Source: Variovorax paradoxus
GTDB lineage: Bacteria > Pseudomonadota > Gammaproteobacteria > Burkholderiales > Burkholderiaceae_C
NCBI RefSeq assembly: GCF_018614955.1
Contig: NZ_JAGGNV010000015.1
Location: 102,906-166,905 of the forward strand
Direction: 5' to 3'
Length of the DNA stretch: 64,000 nucleotides
The notes under the pieces: model-generated
What the model was told of the DNA's origin: nothing
Database searches by the model: none
What the model saw: only the letters and a program-made list of their open reading frames with translations
Part shown: piece after piece, positions 37,517 to 45,765 of the stretch
Numbering within the stretch: position 1 is the first letter of the stretch
How the letters are laid out: each line of letters starts with the position of its first letter
Position numbers and translations under genes: made by a program

Positions 37517-37544
37517 ATTGAATCCGCACATGGGGCGATTCAAT
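37517..37544 (-). promoter_or_regulatory. Candidate LysR operator upstream of the fds operon
   Basis: A perfect 8-bp inverted repeat ATTGAATC (37517-37524) and GATTCAAT (37537-37544), spacer 12 nt, lies in the 134-nt gap between the LysR gene and the fdsGB start, about 83 nt before that ATG. Spacing and position suit a LysR-type activator site. Binding by the neighbouring regulator is inferred. Confidence 0.65.
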
Positions 37545-37568
37545 AAAGAAATGATGCGGCGCACCTCA

Positions 37569-38513
37569 CTACCCCCGCAGCGCCCCGCTGTGCGTCGCGA
37601 CTTCCTGCTGCCACGCCGGGCTCTGGACCAACGCCAGCGCCGCATCGAGGGCACGCGAGGGCCGCACGGCGGTCTGCGTCATGAAGCCGATCGGCGTGCG
37701 CACCTCCGGCGCCACCAGCGGCAGCGCTTCGAGCTCGCCGTGGCTGCGCACCGCATCGACCATGCCGCCGGGCAGCACGGCGCAGACGTCCCCGGCGCTC
37801 ACGCTGAGCGCCAGCGTCAGCACCGAATTGGTCTCGATGGCCGGCTTGACCGTGACGCCGGCATCGGCGAAGGCCTGGTCGACGATGGAGCGGTTATGCA
37901 TTTCCGGCGTCAAAAGGCACAGGGGCAGACGCCCCGCATCGGCCCAGGCGATCGGCGCGCCGAACTGCAGCGCCGGCTGGCCGGCGCTCGCCGACCGGCG
38001 CACCAGGTAATAGTGTTCGATGCTCTGCGGCCAGGCCGTGAGCTTGACCTCGCCGCTTCGCATGCGCTCGGTGTAGCCGAGGGCCAGGTCGAGCGACAGG
38101 TTCTCCAGCCCGGTTTCGAGCTCGAGCGAACTCATCGACAGCACGGTCGGCACGATGCCCGGATGGCGCGCCCGCAGCCGTCCCGCGAAGCGCGCCAGCA
38201 TCGGCATCGCCGTCGGCACCGCGGCCATGCGGAGGTTGCCGCGCGGATGGTCTTCCTCGCTCTTGAGCAGCTGCTGCAGCACCTCGTTCTCGTGCAGCAT
38301 GCGATGCGCCGCGGCCAGCACGGCCTCGCCTTCGTGCGTCAATCCGGAATAGGTCCGCCCGCGCTTGACGATGACGACGCCGAACTCGGCCTCCAGCGCG
38401 CGCAGCGCGTTCGACAAGGCCGGCTGCGTGATGTGGCAGGCCTGCGCGGCGCGGCCGAAGTGGCGGTGCTCGTGCAGCGCGCTGAGGTAGCGCATGGACG
38501 CGAGCAGGTTCAT
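37569..38513 (-). CDS. LysR-family transcriptional regulator of the fds operon (putative)
   Basis: 314 residues. The N-terminal winged helix-turn-helix (about 1-60) reads RHFGRAAQACHITQPALSNALRALEAEFG, the classic LysR recognition helix. The effector-binding domain follows (about 90-300), of the CbbR/CysB-like periplasmic-binding fold. It lies just upstream of and in the same direction as the NAD-formate dehydrogenase genes, with a strong dyad between. By analogy with FdsR it probably activates them in response to formate. This differs from divergent LysR layouts. Confidence 0.9.
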   Translation of the reverse strand: MNLLASMRYLSALHEHRHFGRAAQACHITQPALSNALRALEAEFGVVIVKRGRTYSGLTHEGEAVLAAAHRMLHENEVLQQLLKSEEDHPRGNLRMAAVPTAMPMLARFAGRLRARHPGIVPTVLSMSSLELETGLENLSLDLALGYTERMRSGEVKLTAWPQSIEHYYLVRRSASAGQPALQFGAPIAWADAGRLPLCLLTPEMHNRSIVDQAFADAGVTVKPAIETNSVLTLALSVSAGDVCAVLPGGMVDAVRSHGELEALPLVAPEVRTPIGFMTQTAVRPSRALDAALALVQSPAWQQEVATHSGALRG

Positions 38514-38523
38514 GAGCGCTGGA

Positions 38524-39615
38524 TCAGGTGTTCTTGCTGACCGTGATGGTCGGGAACTTGGCCGAGAAATCCTTCGCCTTTTCGGCAATACCGACCGCCA
38601 CGCGGCGCGCAACCGACTTGTAGATGCCGGCCACCTCGCCATCGGGATCGGCCACCACCGTCGGCTTGCCGCTGTCGGCCTGCAGGCGGATGTTGATGTC
38701 CAGCGGCAGCGCGCCGAGGTAGTCCATGTTGTATTGCGCCGCCATTTTCTTGCCGCCCTCGGCGCCGAAGATGTGCTCGACGTGGCCGCAGTTCGAGCAC
38801 ACGTGCACTGCCATGTTCTCGACGATGCCGAGAATCGGCACGCCGACCTTCTCGAACATCTTGATGCCCTTCTTGGCGTCGAGCAGCGCGATGTCCTGCG
38901 GCGTGGTCACGATCACTGCGCCGGTCATTGGCACGCGCTGCGAGAGCGTGAGCTGGATGTCGCCGGTGCCGGGCGGCAGGTCGACGATCAGGTAGTCGAG
39001 CTCTTTCCAGTTGGTCTGGCGCAAGAGCTGCTCCAGCGCCTGGGTGGCCATCGGGCCGCGCCAGATCATGGCCTCGTCCTGGTCGACCAGGAAGCCGATC
39101 GACATCACCTGCACGCCGTGGTTTTCCAGCGGCTCCATGGTCTTGCCGTCCTCGCTCTCGGGACGGCGGTCGATGCCCAGCATCATGGGCAGGCTCGGGC
39201 CGTAGATGTCGGCATCGAGCAAGCCGACGCTGGCGCCCTCGGCCGCCAGCGCCAGCGCCAGGTTGGCCGCGGTGGTGCTCTTGCCCACGCCGCCCTTGCC
39301 CGAAGCGACGGCGATGATGTTCTTGACGTTGGGCATCAGCTGCACGCCGCGCTGCACGGCATGGCTGATGACCTTGGTCGCGATGTTCACCGACACGTTC
39401 TCCACACCGGCCACACCCTTGGCCGCCGCCACCAGCGCCTTGCGCATCGCCGGCACCTGGCTCTTGGCCGGATAGCCGAGCTCGATGTCGAAGGAGACGT
39501 CGCCCTCCTGGATCTGCAGGTTTTTCAGCGCCTTGGTGCTGACGAAGTCCTTGCCCGTGTTGGGGTCGAGGACGGTCTTGAGCGCTTCGGTGAGCGCCGC
39601 CTGGGTAACTGCCAT
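38524..39615 (-). CDS. apbC: Iron-sulfur cluster carrier protein ApbC/Mrp
   Basis: 363 residues. An N-terminal MIP18/DUF59 domain (about 1-85) is followed by a P-loop ATPase of the ParA/MinD type with the deviant Walker A GKGGVGKST at about 105. The bridging-cluster motif CSNCGHVEHIFG (CxxC) lies in the C-terminal half. It binds a [4Fe-4S] cluster between two monomers and delivers it to apo-proteins. The many Fe-S formate dehydrogenase subunits nearby make it a plausible supplier, but the gene is a general housekeeping one. It ends 11 nt before the LysR start. Confidence 0.95.
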   Translation of the reverse strand: MAVTQAALTEALKTVLDPNTGKDFVSTKALKNLQIQEGDVSFDIELGYPAKSQVPAMRKALVAAAKGVAGVENVSVNIATKVISHAVQRGVQLMPNVKNIIAVASGKGGVGKSTTAANLALALAAEGASVGLLDADIYGPSLPMMLGIDRRPESEDGKTMEPLENHGVQVMSIGFLVDQDEAMIWRGPMATQALEQLLRQTNWKELDYLIVDLPPGTGDIQLTLSQRVPMTGAVIVTTPQDIALLDAKKGIKMFEKVGVPILGIVENMAVHVCSNCGHVEHIFGAEGGKKMAAQYNMDYLGALPLDINIRLQADSGKPTVVADPDGEVAGIYKSVARRVAVGIAEKAKDFSAKFPTITVSKNT

Positions 39616-39665
39616 TGATAGCTCCTAATGGCAGATAGTCTAGTCCGCCGCGTCGCGGCGCCTAT

Positions 39666-40922
39666 TCAGAGCACGCGAAAGCCATGCGTGCCATCGGACT
39701 CCAGCTGCGCGACCAGGCCGAATTCCCAGTCGAGGTAAGCCTGCATGGCCTCCGGCGGCGCGTCGGTGCCTTCGTAGGGCCGGCGGTAGCGGCCGATCTG
39801 CGGTGCCGCAGGGCCAGCCGATCCGCTCCCGGCCGATGCCGCGCCGCGCTCGCTGTACGCCGACGCAGGCTGCGCCGCCAGCACGTACACCTCCCACCCC
39901 ATCTGCGCCAGCCACGAGGCGGTCATCGGCGCCCGCACGCCATCGTCGTCGGCCAGCACGATGCGGGCGCCGCGCACCGGCACGTGGTGATCGGTCTCCT
40001 GCACCAGTTGCCCTCCGGGCGCGCTCGCGAAGCCTGGCAGGTGGCCGGCCTCGTATTCGTCGGGCGTGCGCACGTCGAAGCGGTAGAGCGTGCGGCCCGG
40101 CGCTTCGAGCGTGGCGAGCGCATCGGCCTCGATCCAGCGCCCGCCGGCACGCCGTGCCACGTCTTCTGCCGAAGTCCGCGCCGCGGCAAGGTTCACCTCG
40201 CTCGCTTTGGGCGCCCGCCGTGCGGCGCCGTGGTCGAGCACCTGCCCTGCCAGCTTCCAGCCGATGGTGCCGTTGCGCAGCGCCGCGACCGGGTTCGGAA
40301 TGCCCGCATTCACCAGCGACTGGGTGCCGATGATGCTGCGCGTGCGGCCCGCGCAATTGACGATCACGCGCGTGGCCGGATCGGGCGCCAGTTCGCGCAC
40401 GCGCAGCGCCAGTTCGGCGCCGGGCACGCTGGTCGCGGTGGGGATGCTCATGGTCTGGTATTCGTCGAAGCGGCGCGCGTCCAGCACCACCACATCGGCC
40501 TTGGCATCGATCAGCGCCTTCACCTCTTCGGCCGCGAGCGAGGGCGTTTGGCGCTCGTGCTCGACCAGTTCGCCGAAGGCCTTGCTCGGCACGTTGACGT
40601 CGCGGAACAGCTCGCCGCCGGCACTGCGCCAGCCTTCGAGCCCGCCTTCCAGCACGCGCACTTGGGTGTAGCCCAGCGCGGCCAGTCGCTCGACCGCGAG
40701 CGGCGCGAGATCGATGCCGTCGTGCTCGCCATAGACCACGATCAGCGTGTCGCGGCGCGGGATGCGGCGCCAGGCATCGAGCTCGATGCGCGAGAGCGGA
40801 AGGTTCGCGGCCCACAGCGGATGGGCCTGTGCGAAGGGATGTTCCTCGCGCACGTCGAGCAAGGCGATCTCGCCGGCAAGCAGGTGGGCGCGCACGGCGG
40901 CAAAGAACAGCGTGTCGGTCAT
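39666..40922 (-). CDS. Triple-domain rhodanese-like sulfurtransferase
   Basis: 418 residues made of three rhodanese-like domains (about 5-105, 125-235 and 280-375). Only the middle one has the active-site cysteine, C190 in VNCAGRTRS. The first has YGEHDG and the third ADDDGVRAP at that place and are probably inactive or regulatory. It likely moves sulfane sulfur from thiosulfate or a persulfide to an acceptor in the cytosol. The ATG overlaps the stop of the cysteine-dioxygenase-like gene, linking sulfur transfer to thiol oxidation. Last gene of the minus-strand half of the organosulfur cluster. Confidence 0.9.
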   Translation of the reverse strand: MTDTLFFAAVRAHLLAGEIALLDVREEHPFAQAHPLWAANLPLSRIELDAWRRIPRRDTLIVVYGEHDGIDLAPLAVERLAALGYTQVRVLEGGLEGWRSAGGELFRDVNVPSKAFGELVEHERQTPSLAAEEVKALIDAKADVVVLDARRFDEYQTMSIPTATSVPGAELALRVRELAPDPATRVIVNCAGRTRSIIGTQSLVNAGIPNPVAALRNGTIGWKLAGQVLDHGAARRAPKASEVNLAAARTSAEDVARRAGGRWIEADALATLEAPGRTLYRFDVRTPDEYEAGHLPGFASAPGGQLVQETDHHVPVRGARIVLADDDGVRAPMTASWLAQMGWEVYVLAAQPASAYSERGAASAGSGSAGPAAPQIGRYRRPYEGTDAPPEAMQAYLDWEFGLVAQLESDGTHGFRVL

Positions 40923-41515
40923 GGATGGCGAAGTTCGGCGGATCGGTCCCAGAGATTGGGCAGTTGCGTGTTCGAATAACCCGAGACGAAGGGCTTGCGC
41001 CCGCCGCCTGCAGGGTAAGTATGGCGCCGCACCGCGCCGATGTTGGCGCCGTAGACATGGATGCTGATCGACACGCGGTCGTCGTAGGCGTTGTGCACGC
41101 GGTGCACGTCGCCGATGCGGGGCGACACCGCCTCCACATCCCCCGGCGCAAGCCACGAGGGCTCGCCCTCGGGGCGCAGCTCGCCATGCCGCTCGCGGTA
41201 GGCCTGGCTGTACTCGGCGCCGCGCAGCATGCCGATCAGCCCCCACACCGTGTGGTCGTGCACCGGCGTGGCCTGGCCCGGGCCCCAGACGAAGCTGACC
41301 ACCGAGAAGCGCTCGGTCGAGTCGGCATGCAGCAGGAACTGCTGATAGCGCTCGGGGTGCGGCTCGGCATAGGCATCGGGCAGCCAGTCGTCGCGCGCCA
41401 CCAGCCGGCGCAGCAGCGCACCGCCCTCCTGCACGATGCGCGGCTCGCCGGGATGCGTGTCGAGCAGCCGGCCGAAATCGACCACGAACTCGCGCAGCGG
41501 CGCCAGCGCGCTCAC
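40919..41515 (-). CDS. Cysteine dioxygenase-family (thiol dioxygenase) protein
   Basis: 198-residue cupin. The iron triad is H86 and H88 (HDHTVWG) and H138 (GDVHRVHN). Bacterial members oxidise cysteine, 3-mercaptopropionate or related thiols to sulfinates using O2. Which thiol is used cannot be told. The GTG start overlaps the stop of the SsuA-like gene, and its own stop overlaps the rhodanese ATG, so binding protein, dioxygenase and rhodanese form one coupled unit. Confidence 0.9.
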   Translation of the reverse strand: MSALAPLREFVVDFGRLLDTHPGEPRIVQEGGALLRRLVARDDWLPDAYAEPHPERYQQFLLHADSTERFSVVSFVWGPGQATPVHDHTVWGLIGMLRGAEYSQAYRERHGELRPEGEPSWLAPGDVEAVSPRIGDVHRVHNAYDDRVSISIHVYGANIGAVRRHTYPAGGGRKPFVSGYSNTQLPNLWDRSAELRHP

Positions 41516-42471
41516 GCTGCCGGCTTCCAGACCTGCGTGTCGGTGATGGCCCGCACGTCCACGCGCAGCGGCAGGATGCCGTCGCGCGCCGAGCGGTCGG
41601 CCACGGCCTGCAGCGCGACGATGTCAGCCTCGCTGACCGGCCGGCCCGTGACGGCCGCGCGGGCGGTGATGGTGCGCGAGGTCTCGAGCGGCAGCCGCGT
41701 GAGCTCGGCGTAGACCTTGGCATAGGCCTCGGCATTGGCGTTGGCCCATTCGCCGGCGCGGCCCAGCCGCTGCAGGAAATCGGCGATGGCCGCGCGCTTG
41801 GCGGCATCGGCCAGCGCCGGCTCGCTCGCGGTGATGAAGGCCAGCGCGGTGTTGATGCCGCGGCCGTCGCGCAGGATGCGCCCGCCCTGCTGCAACGCGA
41901 TCGCGTAGTAGGGGTCGAAGACGGCCCAGGCGTCGATCTGGCGCGATGCGAAGGCGGCCGCGGCATCGGTCGGCAGCACGAAGCGCAGGTTGACCTCCTC
42001 GCGCTTGACGCCCGCCTCTTCGAGCGCGCCGTAGAGCTGGTACTGCGAGATGCTGCCGCGCGCGGACGACACCACCACGCTCCGGCCGCGCAGATCGGCC
42101 ACGCGGCGCAGCGGCGAATCGGGCTGCACGACGATCCCCAGCGCTTCGGGCTTGCCGACGCGGGTGGCGACGATCTTGAGCGGCGTCTTGCCGACCGCGG
42201 CAGCAAGCACCGGCAGGTCGCCGGCGACTGCGGTATCCACGGCCGCGCTGCGCTGGGCTTCGAACAGCGGCGCGGCGCCCTGGAAGTTGGCCCAGCGGTA
42301 CTGGAAGGGCGCGCCTTCGAGTGCGCGCGAAGCTTCGAACAAGGCACGCAGGCCGCCGGCCTGGTCGCCGAGCACCAGGGTCGTGGTCGCGCGGACCTGC
42401 GCCAGCGCGCCCAGCGGGCCGGCCAGCGAGAGAGCGGCGCCCTGCTTCAGCAAGTGACGGCGAGAACTCAT
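41512..42471 (-). CDS. SsuA-like sulfonate/sulfate-ester ABC binding protein (paralog 1)
   Basis: 319 residues with an N-terminal export signal (SSRRHLLKQGAALSLAGPLG). The mature start TTLVLGDQAGGLRALFEAS resembles that of the paralog at 49766 (GDQKGGLRALLEAAGSLEG), and AVAGDLPVLAAAVGKTPLKI is the aliphatic-sulfonate-binding pattern. It should catch an organosulfur anion in the periplasm for the permease and ATPase at 46764-48562. It is in an operon with the SfnB-like enzyme upstream and the thiol dioxygenase downstream, joined by 4-nt overlaps. Confidence 0.88.
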   Translation of the reverse strand: MSSRRHLLKQGAALSLAGPLGALAQVRATTTLVLGDQAGGLRALFEASRALEGAPFQYRWANFQGAAPLFEAQRSAAVDTAVAGDLPVLAAAVGKTPLKIVATRVGKPEALGIVVQPDSPLRRVADLRGRSVVVSSARGSISQYQLYGALEEAGVKREEVNLRFVLPTDAAAAFASRQIDAWAVFDPYYAIALQQGGRILRDGRGINTALAFITASEPALADAAKRAAIADFLQRLGRAGEWANANAEAYAKVYAELTRLPLETSRTITARAAVTGRPVSEADIVALQAVADRSARDGILPLRVDVRAITDTQVWKPAA

Positions 42472-43673
42472 GAACGCACCCCCAATGCCGCCTTGCCCGC
42501 GCCGACCAGGATCGCATCGTTCTGCGGCGTGTGGATGCGGCTGCACAGCACGTCGCGGTAGTGGCGCTCCAGCGGGTTCTGGCGCGCCAGGCCGTGGTTG
42601 CCGGTGAGCTGCAGCGCGAGCTCGACGGCGCGGATCGCGTTGTTCGTGACCGTGTACTTTAAGAGGCCGCTGTCGGTGGCGGCCGGCGCATGGCCGGCGT
42701 CGACCTCGGCCGTGGCCTGCTCCAGGAGCACGCGGTTGCTGCGCAGCAGGGCCTCGATCTCGCCGACGTGTTCCTGCACGCGCGGCAGGCTGGCGAGCGA
42801 TGCGCCCAGCACGCTCGGCGCGCGACGGTTCAGGAAGCCGACGAGCCAGTCGCGCGCGGCGCGTGCCACGGCGTCGTAGAGCGTGCCCAGCAATACCACC
42901 ATCCAGGCCTGCTGCGTGGCATGGGCATCGATATCGGTCTGGCTTCCGGCATCGGGCGCCCACTCGGCCGGCGCGCGCAGGTCGACCGCGTGGTCGAGCG
43001 GGATCGCGACGTCCTCGAACAGCACCTCGTGGCTGCCCGAGGCGCGCAGGCCCAGGTGGTCCCAGCTCGCCACCACGCGAATGCCGGGCGCGCTGCGCGG
43101 CACCAGGAAGAAACCGGTGCGCGGCGCTGCCTCGTCGGTGCGAGCCCAGACCGCGAGCCAGCTCAACCCCTCGATGCCCGTGGTGTAGAGCTTGTGGCCG
43201 TTGATCTTCCATCGATCGCCTTCGCGCCGCGCCGTGGTCGCGGGCAGGCCGCCGCGTGCCGGCGAACCCAGCGCGGGCTCGACGCGCAAGGCATTGATCA
43301 AGGCTCCCTCGCGCACCGCGTCGCGCAGCACGCGCTCGCGCAGGTGGGCCGGCCAGCGGCTGTCGGTGCGGGCGATCGCATGCTGCTGCAGCCAGCTCAT
43401 GGTGAGGATCAGCGCGGTCGCGGGCTCGCCCCAGGCCACGGCCGCGAGCACGCGGCGCGCCGCCGCCAGCGAGGCGCCGCCGCCGCCATGGGCCTGCGGC
43501 GCCACCAGGCCGATCAGGCCCTGCGCCTGCAGCTCGGCGAAGTTCTCGCGCGGGAAGGCGCCACTCTTGTCGTGGTCGGCAGCGGTCTCGGCAAACAGGG
43601 CGGACAGGCGGGCCAGCAGCGCGGCATCCGTCACGGGATCGGCCGGCAGGCGGCGCAGGACTTGGGAACTCAT
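42468..43673 (-). CDS. Acyl-CoA dehydrogenase-fold flavin monooxygenase (SfnB/DszC-like)
   Basis: 401 residues with the acyl-CoA dehydrogenase fold: an N-terminal helical domain, a middle beta domain (WKINGHKLYTTGIEGLSWLAVWA) and a C-terminal four-helix bundle ending in an N-H-G segment (LTGNHGLARQNPLERHYRD). This variant matches SfnB/DszC-type enzymes, which use reduced flavin to oxidise organosulfur compounds. It is divergent from the SsuD-like gene, sharing a 140-nt promoter region. No flavin reductase gene is visible in the cluster. First gene of the minus-strand half. Confidence 0.88.
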   Translation of the reverse strand: MSSQVLRRLPADPVTDAALLARLSALFAETAADHDKSGAFPRENFAELQAQGLIGLVAPQAHGGGGASLAAARRVLAAVAWGEPATALILTMSWLQQHAIARTDSRWPAHLRERVLRDAVREGALINALRVEPALGSPARGGLPATTARREGDRWKINGHKLYTTGIEGLSWLAVWARTDEAAPRTGFFLVPRSAPGIRVVASWDHLGLRASGSHEVLFEDVAIPLDHAVDLRAPAEWAPDAGSQTDIDAHATQQAWMVVLLGTLYDAVARAARDWLVGFLNRRAPSVLGASLASLPRVQEHVGEIEALLRSNRVLLEQATAEVDAGHAPAATDSGLLKYTVTNNAIRAVELALQLTGNHGLARQNPLERHYRDVLCSRIHTPQNDAILVGAGKAALGVRS

Positions 43674-43813
43674 GGTGCGGCACCTTAAAGGCCGCCCCGC
43701 ACGCGGTAAACGACGAATCCCGCATATCCAAACTCGCATTCCTGCGTTCGCGTTCGGCGCCGAGCGAACTACGGTCACGCCTTCCTCAGAACCGCGACGA
43801 CAAGGAAGCACCC
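43674..43813. promoter_or_regulatory. Divergent promoter region of the organosulfur cluster
   Basis: 140 nt between two divergently transcribed flavin-enzyme genes must hold both promoters. A palindromic patch around TCGGCGCCGA (about 43754-43763) with flanking GTTCG/CGAAC repeats is the most structured part and a candidate site for the CysB-type regulator. No clear -35/-10 pair is called. CAAGGAAG precedes the plus-strand ATG. Confidence 0.4.
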
Positions 43814-44923
43814 ATGAGCGACAGCACCATCGAATTCATCGGCATGATCCAGGCCCAGAAGGTCTCGGAGATCCATCCCGCGCGCGGCCCGGCGATCGAC
43901 CGCGACTACGTGCGCGCCTTCGCGCAGGCCCATGAGCAGGCCGGCTTCGACCGCGTGCTGGTGCCGCACCATTCGACCAGCCCCGATGCCACGCTGACCG
44001 TGGCCTACGCGGCCTCGGTGACCGAGCGCATCCACTTCATGCTGGCACATCGCCCCGGCTTCGTGGCGCCGACGCTGGCGGCGCGCCAGTTCGCCTCCCT
44101 CGACCAGTTCAGCGGCGGTCGGCTCGGCGTGCACTACATCTCGGGCGGCTCCGACGAGGAGCAGAAGCGCGACGGCGACTGGCTCGCCCACGACCAGCGC
44201 TATGGGCGCACCGACGAGTACCTCGAGGTGCTGCGCAAGGTCTGGACCAGCGACAAGCCTTTCGACCACGAGGGCGCGCACTACCGCTTCAAGGACGCGT
44301 TCTCCGAAGTGAAGCCGGTGCAGACACTGAACGGCCGGCCGCACGTGCCGGTGTATTTCGGCGGCGCCTCGGAAGCCGCGATCCCGGTGGCCGGCAAGCA
44401 TGCCGACGTGTATGCGCTGTGGGGCGAATCGCTGGCCCAGGCGGCCGAGCTCACGGGCCGCGTGCGCGCGGAGGCCGCGAAGCACGGGCGCAACGTGCGC
44501 TTCTCGGTCTCGTTCCGGCCGATCCTGGCCGAGACCGAGGCCGAGGCCTGGGAGCGCGCGGACAACATCCTGGCCGAGACCCGGCGGTTGCGCGTGGTGC
44601 AGGGCTTCGGCCGCGGCGGTCCGCAGCAAAGCGAGGGTGCGAAGCGCCTCTTGGCCGCAGCCGAGCAAGGCACGCGCCTCGACAAGCGGCTGTGGACCGC
44701 GGTCGCGCAGGAGATCGGCGGACGCTCCAACAGCACAGCGCTGGTGGGCACGCCGGAGCAGGTGGCCGATGCGCTGCTCGACTATCACGCGCTCGGCGTC
44801 ACCACCTTCCTGATCCGCGGCTTCGATCCGATCGAGGACACGATCGACTACGGCCGCGAACTGATTCCGCGCACGCGCGAACTGGTGGCGCAACGTGTGG
44901 CCGCGCAACGCAAGGTAGCCTGA
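43814..44923 (+). CDS. LLM-class FMNH2-dependent alkanesulfonate monooxygenase (SsuD-like)
   Basis: 369 residues of the luciferase-like TIM-barrel family (SsuD 381 in E. coli). Motifs: FDRVLVPHHSTSPDATLTVAYAA, GVHYISGGSDEEQKRDGD and the flavin-phosphate region NSTALVGTPEQVADALLDY. It should release sulfite from an alkanesulfonate or related compound using FMNH2 and O2. The partner reductase SsuE is not in the window. First gene of the plus-strand half of the cluster, followed after 3 nt by the aldolase gene. Confidence 0.92.
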   Translation: MSDSTIEFIGMIQAQKVSEIHPARGPAIDRDYVRAFAQAHEQAGFDRVLVPHHSTSPDATLTVAYAASVTERIHFMLAHRPGFVAPTLAARQFASLDQFSGGRLGVHYISGGSDEEQKRDGDWLAHDQRYGRTDEYLEVLRKVWTSDKPFDHEGAHYRFKDAFSEVKPVQTLNGRPHVPVYFGGASEAAIPVAGKHADVYALWGESLAQAAELTGRVRAEAAKHGRNVRFSVSFRPILAETEAEAWERADNILAETRRLRVVQGFGRGGPQQSEGAKRLLAAAEQGTRLDKRLWTAVAQEIGGRSNSTALVGTPEQVADALLDYHALGVTTFLIRGFDPIEDTIDYGRELIPRTRELVAQRVAAQRKVA

Positions 44924-44926
44924 ATC

Positions 44927-45748
44927 ATGAGCGCCGTTCTTTCCATCGACCGCCCGGCCGAGCGACTTCGACTCAACCCGAACCCGCAGCAGAAATACTG
45001 GTTCGATCCGCCCGCGCAACGCCCTGGCATCGAAGCCGAGCGCCGTCATCGCCAGGAGCGGCTGGCCGGCGCCTTCCGCCTGTTCGCGCGCTTCGGTTTC
45101 GCACAGGGACTTGCCGGCCACATCACGGCACGCGACCCGGAGCTCACGGACCATTTCTGGGTCAACCCGCTGGGCGTGCACTTCTCGCGCATCAAGGTGT
45201 CGGACCTGCTGCTGGTCAATTCAAGGGGCGAAACCGTGATCGGCGAGCGGCCGCTCAACAAGGCGGCCTTCGCGATCCATGCGGCGATCCACGAATACAA
45301 CCCGAAGATCATCGCGGCCGCGCATACGCACTCGACCTACGGCAAGGCCTGGTCGACGCTGGGCCGCAAGCTGGACACGCTGACGCAGGACAGTTGCGTG
45401 TTCCATGACGACCACGCGCTCTTCGACGACTTCACCGGCATGGTGGTCGACGAGAGCGAGGGGCTGCGCATCGCCAAGGCGCTGGGCGACCGCAAGGGCG
45501 CGATCCTCAAGAACCACGGCATCCTGACGGCTGGCCAGACCGTCGAGGCCGCGGCCTGGTGGTACATCGCGCTCGACAACGCCTGCCACACGCAGCTCTT
45601 GGCCGAGGCCGCCGGCACGCCGCAGCCCATCGACGAAGCGGTCGCACGCCACACGCACGGCCAGATCGGCGGGCCCGAAGGCGCGCTGCATGCCTTCGAA
45701 AGCCTCTACGAAGGGCTGGTCGAGGCCGAGCCCGAACTTCTTCTCTGA
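44927..45748 (+). CDS. Class II aldolase/adducin family protein
   Basis: 273 residues. The class II aldolase domain (about 40-235) has the zinc ligands HTHS (about residue 125) and a third His in LKNHGILT. A catalytic acid could be in the NPLGVHFSRIK region. Family members cleave or epimerise sugar phosphates or keto compounds. Placed 3 nt after the SsuD-like gene, it could act on the aldehyde left after desulfonation (inference). The family is wide and the substrate is unknown. Confidence 0.88.
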   Translation: MSAVLSIDRPAERLRLNPNPQQKYWFDPPAQRPGIEAERRHRQERLAGAFRLFARFGFAQGLAGHITARDPELTDHFWVNPLGVHFSRIKVSDLLLVNSRGETVIGERPLNKAAFAIHAAIHEYNPKIIAAAHTHSTYGKAWSTLGRKLDTLTQDSCVFHDDHALFDDFTGMVVDESEGLRIAKALGDRKGAILKNHGILTAGQTVEAAAWWYIALDNACHTQLLAEAAGTPQPIDEAVARHTHGQIGGPEGALHAFESLYEGLVEAEPELLL

Positions 45749-45765
45749 TCCCGCAAGAACTTCCC

